A stretch of 64,000 nt of DNA from Streptomyces jeddahensis (GCF_001642995.1 NZ_LOHS01000092.1:1-64000), one strand, 5' to 3'. Shown: positions 26,489 to 35,308, numbered from the stretch's first letter. Notes: generated by a model from the sequence alone, not told the origin. A program made the numbers and translations.

Positions 26489-27874
26489 TCACGACGCCAC
26501 CCGCTCACCCGGCGCGCCGGCGTCGGGGTGTGCGACGCCGAGGTGGTCGCGCAGCGTGGTGCCCTCGTACTCGGTGCGGAACACGCCGCGCTCCTGCAGC
26601 AGCGGCACGACGGTGTCGGCGAAGATGTCGAGACCGCCCGGCGTGATGTGCGGGACGAGGATGAAGCCGTCGCTGGCGTCGGCTTGCACGAAGTCGTCGA
26701 TCGTCTTGGCGACGGTGGCCGGGGAGCCGACGAAGGCCTGGCGGTTGCCGGTCTCGATGACCAGGTCGCGGATCGACCACTTGTTGGCGGCCGCGAGCTC
26801 CCGCCATTCGCGGGCGATGGCCAGCGGGTCGCGGTACATCCGCACCTGGGCGCGGCCGCGGGCGATGGTGTGCTCGCCGGGGTCGGGGTCGATGTCGGGA
26901 AGCGGGCCGTCCGGGTCGTACGCGGACAGGTCGCGGTTCCAGACGAACTCCAGGTGCTTGATCGCGGTGGCGCCGCTGACCTGCTGCCGGCGTACCTCGT
27001 GGGCCAGCTCCTGCGCCTCGGCGTCGGTGTCGCCGAGGACGAAGGTGGCGGCGGGCAGGATCAGCAGCTGGTCGTGCGTGCGGCCGTACTCCGCGAGGCG
27101 GCCCTTGACGTCCGCGTAGAACGCCTGGCCTTCCTTGAGGGTGCTGTACCTGCTGAAGATCGCGTCCGCGCTGGACGCGGCGAATTCCCGGCCCTCGTCC
27201 GAATCGCCCGCCTGGAAGATCACCGGGCGGCCCTGCGGACTGCGCGGGACGTTGAACTGCCCCTCGATGTCGAAGTGGTAGCCCTGGTGCACGAAGGCTC
27301 CGGCCTTCGCGTCCCGGAGGAAGGTGCCGGTCGCCTGGTCGGCGATGATCTCGTCCCCGTGCCAGGAGTCGAAGAGTTCGTTCGCCGTGCTGAGGAACTC
27401 CTTGGCCCTCGAGTACCGCTCCTCCTGCGGGAGGAAGCCGCCACGGCGGAAGTTCTCGCCGGTGAAGGCGTCCCACGAGGTGACGACGTTCCAGGCGGCG
27501 CGCCCGCCGGAGAGGTGGTCGAGGCTGGCGAACTGGCGGGCCACCTCGTAAGGCTCGTTGAAGGTGGAGTTGATGGTGCCGGTCAGGCCGAGACGTTCCG
27601 TGACGGCGGCCAGGGCGGACAGGACGGTGAAGGTGTCGGGGCGTCCCACGACGTCCAAGTCGTAGATATTTCCGCCCTGTTCGCGCAGCCGGAGTCCCTC
27701 GGCGAGGAACAGGAAGTCGAACTTGGCGCGTTCGGCGGTCCGCGCGAAGTGCGCGAAGGAGCTGAACTCGATGTGGCTGCCGGCCTCGGGGTCGCTCCAC
27801 ACGGTGGTGTTGTTGACGCCGGGGAAGTGGGCGGCCAGATGGATCTGCTTCAGCGGCTTGCTCGGCTTGCTCAT
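26489..27874 (-). CDS. NtaA/SnaA/DmoA-type FMN-dependent monooxygenase
   Basis: 461 residues from the ATG at 27874 (MSKPSKPLKQ). The full-length NtaA/SnaA/DszA/DmoA flavin monooxygenase pattern is visible: IHLAAHFPGVNNTTVWSDPE, RAKFDFLFLAEGLRLREQGG, LGLTGTINSTFNEPYEVARQFASLDHLSGGRAAWNVVTSW, GRPVIFQAGDSDEGREFAA and DGFILVPHITPGGLDIFADTV. Family members use reduced FMN and oxygen to oxidise organosulfur, sulfone or amine substrates. It lies 20 bp downstream of a second monooxygenase in a unit with a Cys-rich leader peptide, which points to a sulfur source. The substrate is not known. Confidence 0.9.
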   Translation of the reverse strand: MSKPSKPLKQIHLAAHFPGVNNTTVWSDPEAGSHIEFSSFAHFARTAERAKFDFLFLAEGLRLREQGGNIYDLDVVGRPDTFTVLSALAAVTERLGLTGTINSTFNEPYEVARQFASLDHLSGGRAAWNVVTSWDAFTGENFRRGGFLPQEERYSRAKEFLSTANELFDSWHGDEIIADQATGTFLRDAKAGAFVHQGYHFDIEGQFNVPRSPQGRPVIFQAGDSDEGREFAASSADAIFSRYSTLKEGQAFYADVKGRLAEYGRTHDQLLILPAATFVLGDTDAEAQELAHEVRRQQVSGATAIKHLEFVWNRDLSAYDPDGPLPDIDPDPGEHTIARGRAQVRMYRDPLAIAREWRELAAANKWSIRDLVIETGNRQAFVGSPATVAKTIDDFVQADASDGFILVPHITPGGLDIFADTVVPLLQERGVFRTEYEGTTLRDHLGVAHPDAGAPGERVAS

Positions 27875-27894
27875 GGTCGTACGGTCCCTCCGGC

Positions 27895-29139
27895 TCAGGC
27901 GGTGGCAGCGGCTGCATAGCGGTTGGCAGGGCGGGCGAGTCCGAGGAGCCCGCGGAGGGTGTCGGCCTCGTACGCGGTCCGGAAGGCGCCGCGGCGCTGG
28001 AGTTCGGGGACCAGGCCCCGGGTGATCTTCGGGAGGTCGTGGCCGACGACGGCCGGGCGCAGCCGGAAGCCGGTCAGTCCAGCGGCCGCCAATTCCTGTA
28101 TCAGATCGGCGAGTTCCCCCGGCGTTCCGGTGAAGATCCGGGCATCGCTGGTGTACGGCTGGCCCGCGAGCTCGTCGAGGCGAGCACGGCGGGCGGCCGC
28201 CTCGGCCGGGTCGTCGTCCAGGAAGACCACGAGGTCCCCGAAGACGTGCACCGGCTCGTCGGCTCGCCCCGCCGCCTGCTGTTCGCCGCGGATCTCGTCG
28301 ACGATGGCGCGGGCCTGCGCGGTGTTGTGTGGGGTGACGTACCCGATGTCGGCTGAGCGCCCGATCAACCGATACGGGACGGTCTCGTGCCCCAGCGCGC
28401 TGACAATGGGCTGTCCCTGAGGCGGGCGAGGGGTGATGGAGGGTCCCTTGACGCTGAAGTGCCGCCCCTCGAAGTCGATGTAGTGCAGCTTGTCCCGGTC
28501 GATGAAGCGGCCGGTGGCGACGTCGCGGATCTCGGCGTCGTCCTCCCAGCTGTCCCACAGCCGACGGACCACCTCGACGTAGTCGGCGGCCTCGTCGAAG
28601 AGTTCGGCGACCAACTCCCGTATGCCGGGCATGTCCAGATCCTCGATGCCGAATCGCGGAAACGTACGGCGGCCGAAGTGGGCCGCCTCGTTCTGCCGCC
28701 CCGACACCTGGATACGCAGCCCCGCGCGACCGGTGCTGACGTAGTCGAGTGTGGCGATGGCCTTGGAGATGTGGAACGGCTCGGTGTGGGTGGCCACCAC
28801 AGTCGGTACGAGTCCTATGTGCCGCGTGAGCGGAGCGACACGGGCGGCGATGAGTACCGCGTCGAGCCGACCACGCACCTGGTCGGTACGACCGTCCGGC
28901 TCCGCGAAGTGTGAGGACTGGAGCCCGAGGCCGTCCTCGAACGTCACGAAGTCGAGCAGGCCGCGCTCGGCCTCGATGACCAGGTCGGCCCAGTATCCGG
29001 CGGTGAACAGGTCCAGCGGCCGGGCCTCCGGCTCGCGCCAGGCAGCCGGGTGCCAGCCTGCGCCGTCGAGCGCGACGGCGAGGTGGAGAGAAGTGGAGGA
29101 CAGGGGTGAAGCAGGCAGCGAAGAAGACGATGAGGACAC
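27895..29139 (-). CDS. LLM-class FMN-dependent monooxygenase
   Basis: 414 residues from the GTG at 29139; AGGAAGG lies a proper distance upstream. After a Ser-rich start come LHLAVALDGAGWHPAAWREP, LLDFVTFEDGLGLQ, RHIGLVPTVVATHTEPFHISKAIATLDYVSTGRAGLRIQ and IVSALGHETVPYRLIGRSADIGYV, a two-component alkanesulfonate/nitrilotriacetate monooxygenase-like luciferase fold. It is the first structural gene behind leader peptide 1 and a hairpin at 29172-29199. Paired monooxygenases with a GNAT gene and amino-acid transporters recall the Bacillus yxe and ytm operons for cysteine derivatives. Confidence 0.9.
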   Translation of the reverse strand: MSSSSSSLPASPLSSTSLHLAVALDGAGWHPAAWREPEARPLDLFTAGYWADLVIEAERGLLDFVTFEDGLGLQSSHFAEPDGRTDQVRGRLDAVLIAARVAPLTRHIGLVPTVVATHTEPFHISKAIATLDYVSTGRAGLRIQVSGRQNEAAHFGRRTFPRFGIEDLDMPGIRELVAELFDEAADYVEVVRRLWDSWEDDAEIRDVATGRFIDRDKLHYIDFEGRHFSVKGPSITPRPPQGQPIVSALGHETVPYRLIGRSADIGYVTPHNTAQARAIVDEIRGEQQAAGRADEPVHVFGDLVVFLDDDPAEAAARRARLDELAGQPYTSDARIFTGTPGELADLIQELAAAGLTGFRLRPAVVGHDLPKITRGLVPELQRRGAFRTAYEADTLRGLLGLARPANRYAAAATA

Positions 29140-29171
29140 GGGAAGTGCCTTCCTGATCGATCGTACGAGAG

Positions 29172-29199
29172 AGCCGAACCTCACGCGCCGGGTTCGGCT
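29172..29199 (-). promoter_or_regulatory. Attenuator-like hairpin after leader peptide 1
   Basis: A perfect 9-bp stem AGCCGAACC (29172-29180) / GGTTCGGCT (29191-29199) with a 10-nt loop. It lies 14 nt after the leader stop and 33 nt before the monooxygenase start, correctly placed for translation-coupled attenuation. Confidence 0.6.
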
Positions 29200-29212
29200 T
29201 CGAGGCAACAGG

Positions 29213-29302
29213 TCAGGAGCAACAGAGCGCGCCGGCCACACGCTGCAGGTCGATGTGGGGCCGGGAGTACAGACGAAGGCGGTGGCGCGGGGCGAGTTTC
29301 AT
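29213..29302 (-). CDS. Cys-containing leader peptide 1 (29 aa)
   Basis: A 29-residue ORF, MKLAPRHRLRLYSR then PHIDLQRVAGALCCS. The H(I/V)DLxRVxxALC core with a terminal Cys pair is the pattern of the putative leader peptides seen upstream of sulfur-metabolism operons in Streptomyces. It occupies the gap between the GNAT gene and the paired monooxygenases. Ribosome stalling at the tandem Cys codons when charged Cys-tRNA is scarce would alter folding of the hairpin at 29172-29199. Function is inferred; the peptide and its location are read directly. Confidence 0.75.
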   Translation of the reverse strand: MKLAPRHRLRLYSRPHIDLQRVAGALCCS

Positions 29303-29393
29303 GACGCGGCGGCAGGAAGCGAGTCGCACGTGCGTCACCTCCGCCCTTCGGGATCGGTGGGGCATCGCGCCCCGCCTGCAGAGAACAGCACGA

Positions 29394-30131
29394 CTACGCC
29401 GTTTGTTCCGGGTGGGCGCCCGGAGTCCGCAGGAACAGGAAGTGGGGGCGTCGGCGCAGGGTGAAGCCGATCGACTCGTAGAGGCGGATCGCGTTGGTGT
29501 TGCTTGCGGCCGCGTGCAGGAAGGGCGTGTCGCCGCGTTCCCTGATGCCCGCCGCGACCGCACGCACAAGGCGGGTCGCGAGCCCCCGGCCGCGGTGGTC
29601 GGGGTGGGTGCACACCGCGCTGATCTCCGTCCAGCCGGGCGGGCGGAGCCGTTCGCCCGCCATGGCGATGAGCCGCCCATGGTGGCGGATGCCGAGGTAG
29701 GTGCCGAGTTCGACGGTGCGGGGCAGGAAGGGGCCCGGCTTGGTCAGGGCGATCAGCCCCAGGATCTCGGGCACGTCGTCGAGGCCGAGCCGCACCGCTG
29801 CCGCCGTCGGTTCGGCGTGCAGTGCCGTGTCGACGAGTTGCACGCCCTGACCGCTCTCCACGACCTCCCACCCGTCCGGAGGGCCCTGTACTCCGGTGAC
29901 CGCCACAGAGGTGCCCGGTCCGACGAGGGCGGCCAGGTCGTCCCAGGCGCCCGGGTCGTCCGGGTCGGCCAGGGCGGTGAACGGGGATACGTCCGCGGGG
30001 TAGCGGGCGGCGCGGCCGACGCGCTCGGCGAACAAGGCGTGGGGGCCGGTCAGTGCGGCCCAGGCGGGGTTGTCCAGGATGTGCGGTGCCGCGGGGCTCT
30101 GCGCCTCGGCCGGGTGGACGCTGGTGGACAT
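29394..30131 (-). CDS. GNAT-family N-acetyltransferase
   Basis: 245 residues. The C-terminal half (about 110-235) is a GNAT/FR47-like fold with EISAVCTHPDHRGRGLATRL as acetyl-CoA-binding motif A and HAAASNTNAIRLYESIGFTLRRRP as motif B. The N-terminal half is a degenerate second GNAT-like region. It should acetylate an amine with acetyl-CoA in the cytosol. In Bacillus the comparable GNAT of the yxe operon acetylates S-(2-succino)cysteine before a monooxygenase opens it, and that role would fit here. A terminator-like hairpin (30174-30221) separates it from the upstream binding protein. Confidence 0.85.
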   Translation of the reverse strand: MSTSVHPAEAQSPAAPHILDNPAWAALTGPHALFAERVGRAARYPADVSPFTALADPDDPGAWDDLAALVGPGTSVAVTGVQGPPDGWEVVESGQGVQLVDTALHAEPTAAAVRLGLDDVPEILGLIALTKPGPFLPRTVELGTYLGIRHHGRLIAMAGERLRPPGWTEISAVCTHPDHRGRGLATRLVRAVAAGIRERGDTPFLHAAASNTNAIRLYESIGFTLRRRPHFLFLRTPGAHPEQTA

Positions 30132-30173
30132 GGCGGTTCGGGTCTCCGTATGCGACGTGTGGGGAGCATCCCC

Positions 30174-30221
30174 ACGGCCCCGCCACCGGCGATGGTCGTC
30201 GTGCCACGGTGGCGGGGCCGT
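30174..30221 (-). terminator. Strong hairpin between binding protein and GNAT genes
   Basis: A perfect 14-bp stem ACGGCCCCGCCACC (30174-30187) / GGTGGCGGGGCCGT (30208-30221), 20-nt loop, 33 bp after the stop of the binding-protein gene on the minus strand. It probably ends the transporter transcript. Confidence 0.7.
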
Positions 30222-30253
30222 TCAACGGGCTGCACGAGTCATGCGATGGGCTG

Positions 30254-31279
30254 TCAGGAGTTGTCGAGGGGCAGTCCGGGCGGGTTGACCTCTGCCTTCT
30301 CGACGGCCTCGTTGGACAGGTTCCAGGCGGCCAGCCACTTCGCGTACTGACCGTTCTTGATCAGGTGGTTGATGGCGTCGGTGACCGGCTTGGCGATCCC
30401 GCTGTCCTTCTTCGTGGTCGCCGCGATCAGGCCCTGGAGCGTGGCGCCGGCGCCGGAGAAGGTGCCCGCGCTGCGCGTCGGGTTGGGTGACTTGGCGGTC
30501 TGCGTGATGTGGTAGGCGACGCCGGGGTTGGCGGCGAAGTAGGCGTCGATCTTCCCGCCCGTCAGCGCCAGGTAGGTGCTGTTCTTGCTGGCGAAGTGCT
30601 TGACGGTGAGCTTCTTGCCCTCCTTCTTCAGCTTCGCCTGCCACTCGAGGAGGATCTTCTCCTGGTTGGTGCCGTTGTCGACGGCGACGGTCTTCCCGGC
30701 GAGGTTTTCGTAGTCGCCGTCGAAGTTCCACGTGCTCGACTTCAGCACCTCGAAGCCGACGTTGTCCTTCCGGTAGGAGGCGAAGTCGTACTTCCGCTTG
30801 CGCTCCTCGGTGTCGGTGATGTTGGAGAAGGCGACGTCGACCTTGCCGCTGTCGATGCCGACGAACATGTTCTCCCACGTGGAGTTCTTCAGCTCCGGCT
30901 GCAGCCCGAGGACCGCGGCGACCAGGCGGCCGAAGTCGGGTTCGGCGCCGGTGAGGGTCTTCTGGTCCGAGCCGACGTAGGCGAGAGGCGGGAAGCCGTC
31001 GGGCAGGGCGCCGACACCGATCACGAGCTTGCCGCTCTTGCGGACGGACTCCGGTAGCTCGGCGCTGATCGACTTGACCTCGGAGACCTTCAACTCGGCC
31101 TGCTGTGCGGCCCGGTTGGACAGCTGACCCACGGTCACGGTGCCCGTGGCGGCGGCATCGGTGGTGGTGGCGGCATCGCTGTCTCCCCCGCAGGCGGTGA
31201 GACCGGTGGCGAGGGTGGCCACGGCGGTCGCCGCGGTGATGCCGCGCAGCAGGCTGCGTCGAGAGAAGTGGGTAGGCAT
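30254..31279 (-). CDS. Polar amino-acid ABC transporter substrate-binding lipoprotein (set 1)
   Basis: 341 residues. SRRSLLRGITAATAV carries a twin-arginine motif, and the signal ends in lipobox LTAC with Cys30 lipidated. The mature domain is a family 3 solute-binding fold: GKLVIGVGALPDGFPPLAYVG, LTGAEPDFGRLVAAVLGLQPE, VDVAFSNITDTEERKRKYDFASY and the hinge KTVAVDNGTNQEKIL. It binds a polar amino acid or derivative outside the cell and works with the permease and ATPase immediately upstream. Sulfur-compound specificity is inferred from the cluster. It resembles the set 2 binding protein at 34340-35308. Confidence 0.88.
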   Translation of the reverse strand: MPTHFSRRSLLRGITAATAVATLATGLTACGGDSDAATTTDAAATGTVTVGQLSNRAAQQAELKVSEVKSISAELPESVRKSGKLVIGVGALPDGFPPLAYVGSDQKTLTGAEPDFGRLVAAVLGLQPELKNSTWENMFVGIDSGKVDVAFSNITDTEERKRKYDFASYRKDNVGFEVLKSSTWNFDGDYENLAGKTVAVDNGTNQEKILLEWQAKLKKEGKKLTVKHFASKNSTYLALTGGKIDAYFAANPGVAYHITQTAKSPNPTRSAGTFSGAGATLQGLIAATTKKDSGIAKPVTDAINHLIKNGQYAKWLAAWNLSNEAVEKAEVNPPGLPLDNS

Positions 31280-31357
31280 GGCTGTCCTTGTCGCTGAGTA
31301 AAGGCGGTGGAAGGGGTACGGAGGTTGTTGCGGGGAGTACGGGGATACGGAGGCGGG

Positions 31358-32152
31358 TCAGAGCACCTTGCTGAGGAAGTCCCTGGTCCGCTCGTGCCGC
31401 GGGTTGTCCAGCGCCTCGGCGGGCGGGCCCTGTTCGACGATGCGGCCGCCGTCGATGAAGACGACCCGGTCGGCGACCTCGCGGGCGAAGCCGATCTCGT
31501 GGGTGACGATGACGAGGGTGGTGCCGCTGGTCGCCAGGTCCTTGATGACCTCCAGGACCTCGCCGACGAGTTCGGGGTCGAGCGCCGACGTGGGCTCGTC
31601 GAACAGGATGATTCCCGGGCGCAGGGCGAGTGCGCGGGCGATGGCCACCCTCTGCTGCTGCCCGCCGGACAGCTGCCGCGGGTAGGCATCGGTCTTGTCG
31701 CCGAGGCCCACGCGGCCCAGCAGTTCGCGCGCCAGCTCCTGAGCCTCGGGCCTGGTGAGCTTCCTGGTGGCCACGGGTGCGGCAGCGACGTTGTCCATGA
31801 CGGTCAGATGCGGGAAGAGGTTGAAATTATGGAAAACGAAGCCGATCCGGCTGCGCTGGGCGAGGATGGCCCGTTCGCTGAGCTCCTTCAGCCGCTCGCC
31901 GTGCCGCCGTACGCCGATCAGCTCGCCGTTGACGCTGACGTAGCCGATCTCGGGCTTCTCCAGGTGGTTGATGACCCGCAGCAGGGTGGACTTGCCGGAG
32001 CCGGACGGGCCGAGGATCACGGTGACCTCGCCGGGCTGCACGGTCAGGTCGATGCCGTCCAGCACCCGGTGGGCGCCGTACCACTTGTGCACGTCGTGCA
32101 CCTCGACGGCGGCGGGGCGTATCGCCGGCGTCTCGAGCGTCTCGGCGGTCAT
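31358..32152 (-). CDS. Polar amino-acid ABC transporter ATP-binding protein (set 1)
   Basis: 264 residues from the ATG at 32152 (ATGA overlap with the permease stop). Walker [10 protein letters not shown] (residues 48-56), Q-loop [14 protein letters not shown], signature [12 protein letters not shown], Walker [15 protein letters not shown] and H-loop VTHEIGFA are all intact. It belongs to the GlnQ/TcyC-type ATPases of polar amino-acid uptake. It is closely related to the set 2 ATPase at 33576-34340, so the two sets may be old duplicates. Confidence 0.9.
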   Translation of the reverse strand: MTAETLETPAIRPAAVEVHDVHKWYGAHRVLDGIDLTVQPGEVTVILGPSGSGKSTLLRVINHLEKPEIGYVSVNGELIGVRRHGERLKELSERAILAQRSRIGFVFHNFNLFPHLTVMDNVAAAPVATRKLTRPEAQELARELLGRVGLGDKTDAYPRQLSGGQQQRVAIARALALRPGIILFDEPTSALDPELVGEVLEVIKDLATSGTTLVIVTHEIGFAREVADRVVFIDGGRIVEQGPPAEALDNPRHERTRDFLSKVL

Positions 32153-33213
32153 ACGGCGGCCTCCTTGCGCGCACGCTCCCGCAGGCCGGTGCGCAGCTTC
32201 TGCAACGGAGTCGGCGGCAGGGTGCGCGTGGCGCCCCGGGCGAAGTGCCGCTCGACGTAGAACTGGACGACGGACACGGCGCTGGTGAGGATCAGGTACC
32301 ACACGGTGGCGACAAGGAGCAGCGGCACGATGTCGCCGGGATAGGTGCTGCCCATCGTCTGCACCGAGCCGAACAGGTCGAGCAGCGACACGTAGAAGAC
32401 CAGGGACGTGCCCTTGATGAGGCCGATCAGCTGGTTGACGTAGTTGGGGGTGATGGAGCGCAGGGCCTGCGGGAAGACGATCCGGGCGAACTGGTAGCGC
32501 TTCGGCAGCCCCAGCGCGGCTGCCGCCTCGTGCTGTCCCTGGTCGACCGAGAGGATGCCGGCCCGCACCACCTCTGCGGCGTAGGCGGCCTCGTTGAGGC
32601 TCAGTCCGACGACCGCCACGACGATGTCGGTGGCCAGCCGCGACTCGTCGAAGGTGAAGAAGGCCGGCCCGAACGGCACGCCGATGCTCAACGTCTTGTA
32701 CAGCGCACTGAAGTTGTAGAGGAAGATCAGTACGACGATCAGCGGTATCGAGCGGAACAGCCAGGTGTACACCCAGCTGACGGCCCGTAGCACCGGACTG
32801 CCGGAGAGCCTGCCGAGCGCGATCAGGATGCCGCCGAGCAGCCCCAGCACGGCGCTGTACGCCGTCACTTCAAGGGTGATGACCAGGCCGTCGAGGATCA
32901 CCGGGCGCAGGAACCAGTACTGGAAACGGTCCCACTGGTAGAAGGGGTTGGTCAGCAGCCCGTGGCCGATCTGGGCGACCAGTACCAGCACGACCGCCGT
33001 GGCGATCCACCGGCCGGGGCGCCTGAGGGGAAGCACCCGCTGCGCCGACAGCAGCCGCGTCTGGGCGTCGCCGCCGGACCCTTCGGTCTCTTCAGCGGGG
33101 CCCTGAGACCGCGGTGCGGTGTGCAGCACGGCGGAGGAGGGTTCAGGGCGGGGTATCGCCTCGGCGGGGGGTGCTGAGCCGGAGGACACAGCAGAGCCGG
33201 GACGTTCACTCAT
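32149..33213 (-). CDS. Polar amino-acid ABC transporter permease (set 1)
   Basis: 354 residues. A roughly 75-residue cytoplasmic N-terminal extension of low complexity precedes a HisM/GlnP-type permease with about five membrane segments (WIATAVVLVLVAQIGHGLLT, GLVITLEVTAYSAVLGLLGG). The ATPase-docking loop reads GQHEAAAALGLPKRYQFARIVFPQALRSITPNYVNQLIGLIKGTSL. It forms the channel for the set 1 transporter. It is the first structural gene after leader peptide 2, which is separated from it by a 190-nt untranslated stretch with competing stem segments. Confidence 0.9.
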   Translation of the reverse strand: MSERPGSAVSSGSAPPAEAIPRPEPSSAVLHTAPRSQGPAEETEGSGGDAQTRLLSAQRVLPLRRPGRWIATAVVLVLVAQIGHGLLTNPFYQWDRFQYWFLRPVILDGLVITLEVTAYSAVLGLLGGILIALGRLSGSPVLRAVSWVYTWLFRSIPLIVVLIFLYNFSALYKTLSIGVPFGPAFFTFDESRLATDIVVAVVGLSLNEAAYAAEVVRAGILSVDQGQHEAAAALGLPKRYQFARIVFPQALRSITPNYVNQLIGLIKGTSLVFYVSLLDLFGSVQTMGSTYPGDIVPLLLVATVWYLILTSAVSVVQFYVERHFARGATRTLPPTPLQKLRTGLRERARKEAAV

Positions 33214-33373
33214 GGAGGACTCCAGCAGATTCGGACACCCGGACCCGCAGGCGACTACGGCGCGGCAGAGCGGGAGGATCTCTGCGCGACGAAGCGCACT
33301 GGAGCGGGCGGAACCGGGGGTGGTTCGGGGGAGAGAACGCCGCGACGGCGGCGAACGTCAGTGATGCAGCAAG

Positions 33374-33406
33374 CCGTCAGCGGTGACGGGATTCAAAAAG
33401 CCGTCA
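33374..33406 (-). promoter_or_regulatory. Mutually exclusive RNA stems after leader peptide 2
   Basis: On the minus-strand transcript, segment 1 (TGACGG, 33401-33406, overlapping the leader stop codon) and segment 3 (TGACGG, 33374-33379) can each pair with segment 2 (CCGTCA, 33384-33389), but not together. The 1:2 and 2:3 pairings are alternatives, so a ribosome at the stop codon would mask segment 1 and favour 2:3. The segments are short (6 nt), so the switch is a hypothesis. Confidence 0.5.
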
Positions 33407-33520
33407 GCCCTGACAGAGAACGCGACAGGGGACGCAACACAGTGCACTGTTGACGCGGAGCAGATCGACGGGACGGTTGGCATACGTCGACACGCGACCG
33501 TGGCGCCGCCAAGCGGCCAT
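33404..33520 (-). CDS. Cys-rich leader peptide 2 (38 aa)
   Basis: A 38-residue ORF, MAAWRRHGRVSTYAN then RPVDLLRVNSALCCVPC and RVLCQG. The PVDLLRVxSALCC core matches the other two leaders in the cluster, and four Cys codons fall in the last 11. An in-frame ATG at 33550 would add ten residues. It sits only 55 bp after the set 2 ATPase stop, inside the minus-strand block, so it may attenuate read-through between the two transporter sets rather than mark a new promoter. Confidence 0.75.
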   Translation of the reverse strand: MAAWRRHGRVSTYANRPVDLLRVNSALCCVPCRVLCQG

Positions 33521-33575
33521 CCCCGGAGCTGCGTACGTCGCCGTCACCATCAGCTCGACCCAGCGGCGAGAGCGC

Positions 33576-34340
33576 TCACAGGACCTTGGAGAGGAAGGCC
33601 CGGGTGCGCTCTTGCCGCGGATCGTCCAGGACGGCCGCGGGCGGTCCCTGCTCCACGACCACTCCCCCGTCCATGAACACCACGGTGTCGGCGACCTCGC
33701 GGGCGAACCCGATCTCATGGGTCACCACGATCATGGTGGTCCCGGTGAGGGCCAAGTCCTTGATGACATCCAGTACTTCGCCGACCAGCTCCGGGTCGAG
33801 CGCGGAGGTGGGCTCGTCGAACAGCAGCACCTTCGGTTCGAGGGCGAGGGCGCGGGCGATGGCCACCCGCTGCTGCTGCCCGCCGGACAGCTGGCGCGGG
33901 TAGACATCGGCCTTGTCGGCGAGACCGACCCGCTCCAGCAACCTCCCGGCCGCCGCCACCGCGTCCTTGCGTGGGCGTCGCAGCGCCGACACCGGGGCCT
34001 CGACGAGGTTCTCGAGCACGGTGAGGTGCGGGAAGAGGTTGAAGTTCTGGAAGACGAACCCGATATGGGTACGTTGCTTCAGAACCTCCTTCTCCTTCAG
34101 TTCGTGCAGCTTGCCGCCGGACCGGCGGTAGCCGATCAGCTCCCCGTCGATGCTGATCCAGCCGCGGTTCAGCTTCTCCAGGTGGTTGATGGTGCGCAGC
34201 AGCGTGGACTTCCCCGAGCCGGACGGGCCGAGGATCACGGTGACCTCGCCCGCCCGGACCTGCAGGTCGACGCCGCGCAGCACCTCGAGCGGCCCGAAGC
34301 TCTTGTGGACGCCGTGCACGTCCACCATGACGTCGCTCAT
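33576..34340 (-). CDS. Polar amino-acid ABC transporter ATP-binding protein (set 2)
   Basis: 254 residues from the ATG at 34340, in a TGATG junction with the binding-protein stop; the open frame continues upstream as a shadow. Walker [10 protein letters not shown] (38-46), Q-loop [14 protein letters not shown], signature [12 protein letters not shown], Walker [15 protein letters not shown] and H-loop VTHEIGFA are present. A GlnQ/TcyC-like ATPase, closely similar to the set 1 copy. It may serve the divergent permease at 36005-37099. Confidence 0.9.
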   Translation of the reverse strand: MSDVMVDVHGVHKSFGPLEVLRGVDLQVRAGEVTVILGPSGSGKSTLLRTINHLEKLNRGWISIDGELIGYRRSGGKLHELKEKEVLKQRTHIGFVFQNFNLFPHLTVLENLVEAPVSALRRPRKDAVAAAGRLLERVGLADKADVYPRQLSGGQQQRVAIARALALEPKVLLFDEPTSALDPELVGEVLDVIKDLALTGTTMIVVTHEIGFAREVADTVVFMDGGVVVEQGPPAAVLDDPRQERTRAFLSKVL

Positions 34341-35308
34341 CACCTCTCCTCGGGCGGGTTGATCCGCGATTCCTCGATCGCGGAGGCCGACGTGCCCCAC
34401 TTCTTGAGGATCCTGTCGTACGTGCCGTCCTTGATCAGCTGGTTGACCGCGGCCTGGAAGGCGGGGGTGAGCTTGGAGCCCTTCTTGAAGGCGAAGCCGA
34501 CGTCGAGCCGGTGGAACTCGCCGAGGAAGGTGGTCCCGGCGGCGGGCTGAGCGGCCTGGTAGCGCAGGCCGTTGATGGTGGACATGATCACGTCGATCCG
34601 GCCCTGCTGGAGCGCGGTGAGGGTCGCAGCGTTCTCCGAGAAGACCTTCACGTCGTACGGCTTCTTGCCCGCCTTGGCGCAGACGCCCTTCTGCGCCTCG
34701 AGCGTCGCCTCGAACGTGGTGCCGGCGCCGGTGCCGATGGTCAGCCCGCACAGTTGCGTGAGTCCGGTGACCTTCGTTCCCAGCTTCGTGTCGCCCTTCT
34801 TCACGGCGAAGCCCTGGCCGTCGTTGATGTAGGTGACGAAGTCGATGGTCTTCAGGCGTTCGGCGGTGACGCCGAAGTTGCCGGTCCCGAAGTCGTACTT
34901 GCCGCTGCCGAGGGCCGGCAGGATCGTCTCGAAGGAGGCGTCCTGGCGCTCCAGTCTGACGCCGAGGACCTTGGCCACGGCGTTCGCGATGTCGATGTCC
35001 TGGCCTGCGGGGGGCTTGCCCGTCCCGTCCGGGTAGTACGCCGCGGGCGGGGTTCCGGTCGAGCTGCCGACGCGCAGGGTGCCCGCCTTGCGTACGTCGG
35101 CGGGCAGCAGGGCGGCGATGGAGTCCACCTTCTGGACGGAGGCGACCGGGTTGTCGCTGGGCGCGGGTGAGGCCTTGGCACCAGCCGCCGACGCGGCTGC
35201 AGTGTCGTCGGCCGTTCCCGAGCCGCACGCGGTCAGTGCCAGCAGGGGCAGCAGCGCGACGGAGGCGGCGAGCAGGCGCAGAGGGGTTCTGATCCCTGGG
35301 AGGTTCAC
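34340..35308 (-). CDS. Polar amino-acid ABC transporter substrate-binding lipoprotein (set 2)
   Basis: 322 residues. The signal peptide ends in lipobox LTAC (Cys28), followed by an Ala/Ser-rich spacer. Family 3 solute-binding domain: [77 protein letters not shown] and [26 protein letters not shown]. It captures an amino acid or related anion outside the membrane. It is the first structural gene behind leader peptide 3, with which it shares a 241-bp untranslated region carrying a strong hairpin. Confidence 0.88.
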   Translation of the reverse strand: MNLPGIRTPLRLLAASVALLPLLALTACGSGTADDTAAASAAGAKASPAPSDNPVASVQKVDSIAALLPADVRKAGTLRVGSSTGTPPAAYYPDGTGKPPAGQDIDIANAVAKVLGVRLERQDASFETILPALGSGKYDFGTGNFGVTAERLKTIDFVTYINDGQGFAVKKGDTKLGTKVTGLTQLCGLTIGTGAGTTFEATLEAQKGVCAKAGKKPYDVKVFSENAATLTALQQGRIDVIMSTINGLRYQAAQPAAGTTFLGEFHRLDVGFAFKKGSKLTPAFQAAVNQLIKDGTYDRILKKWGTSASAIEESRINPPEER

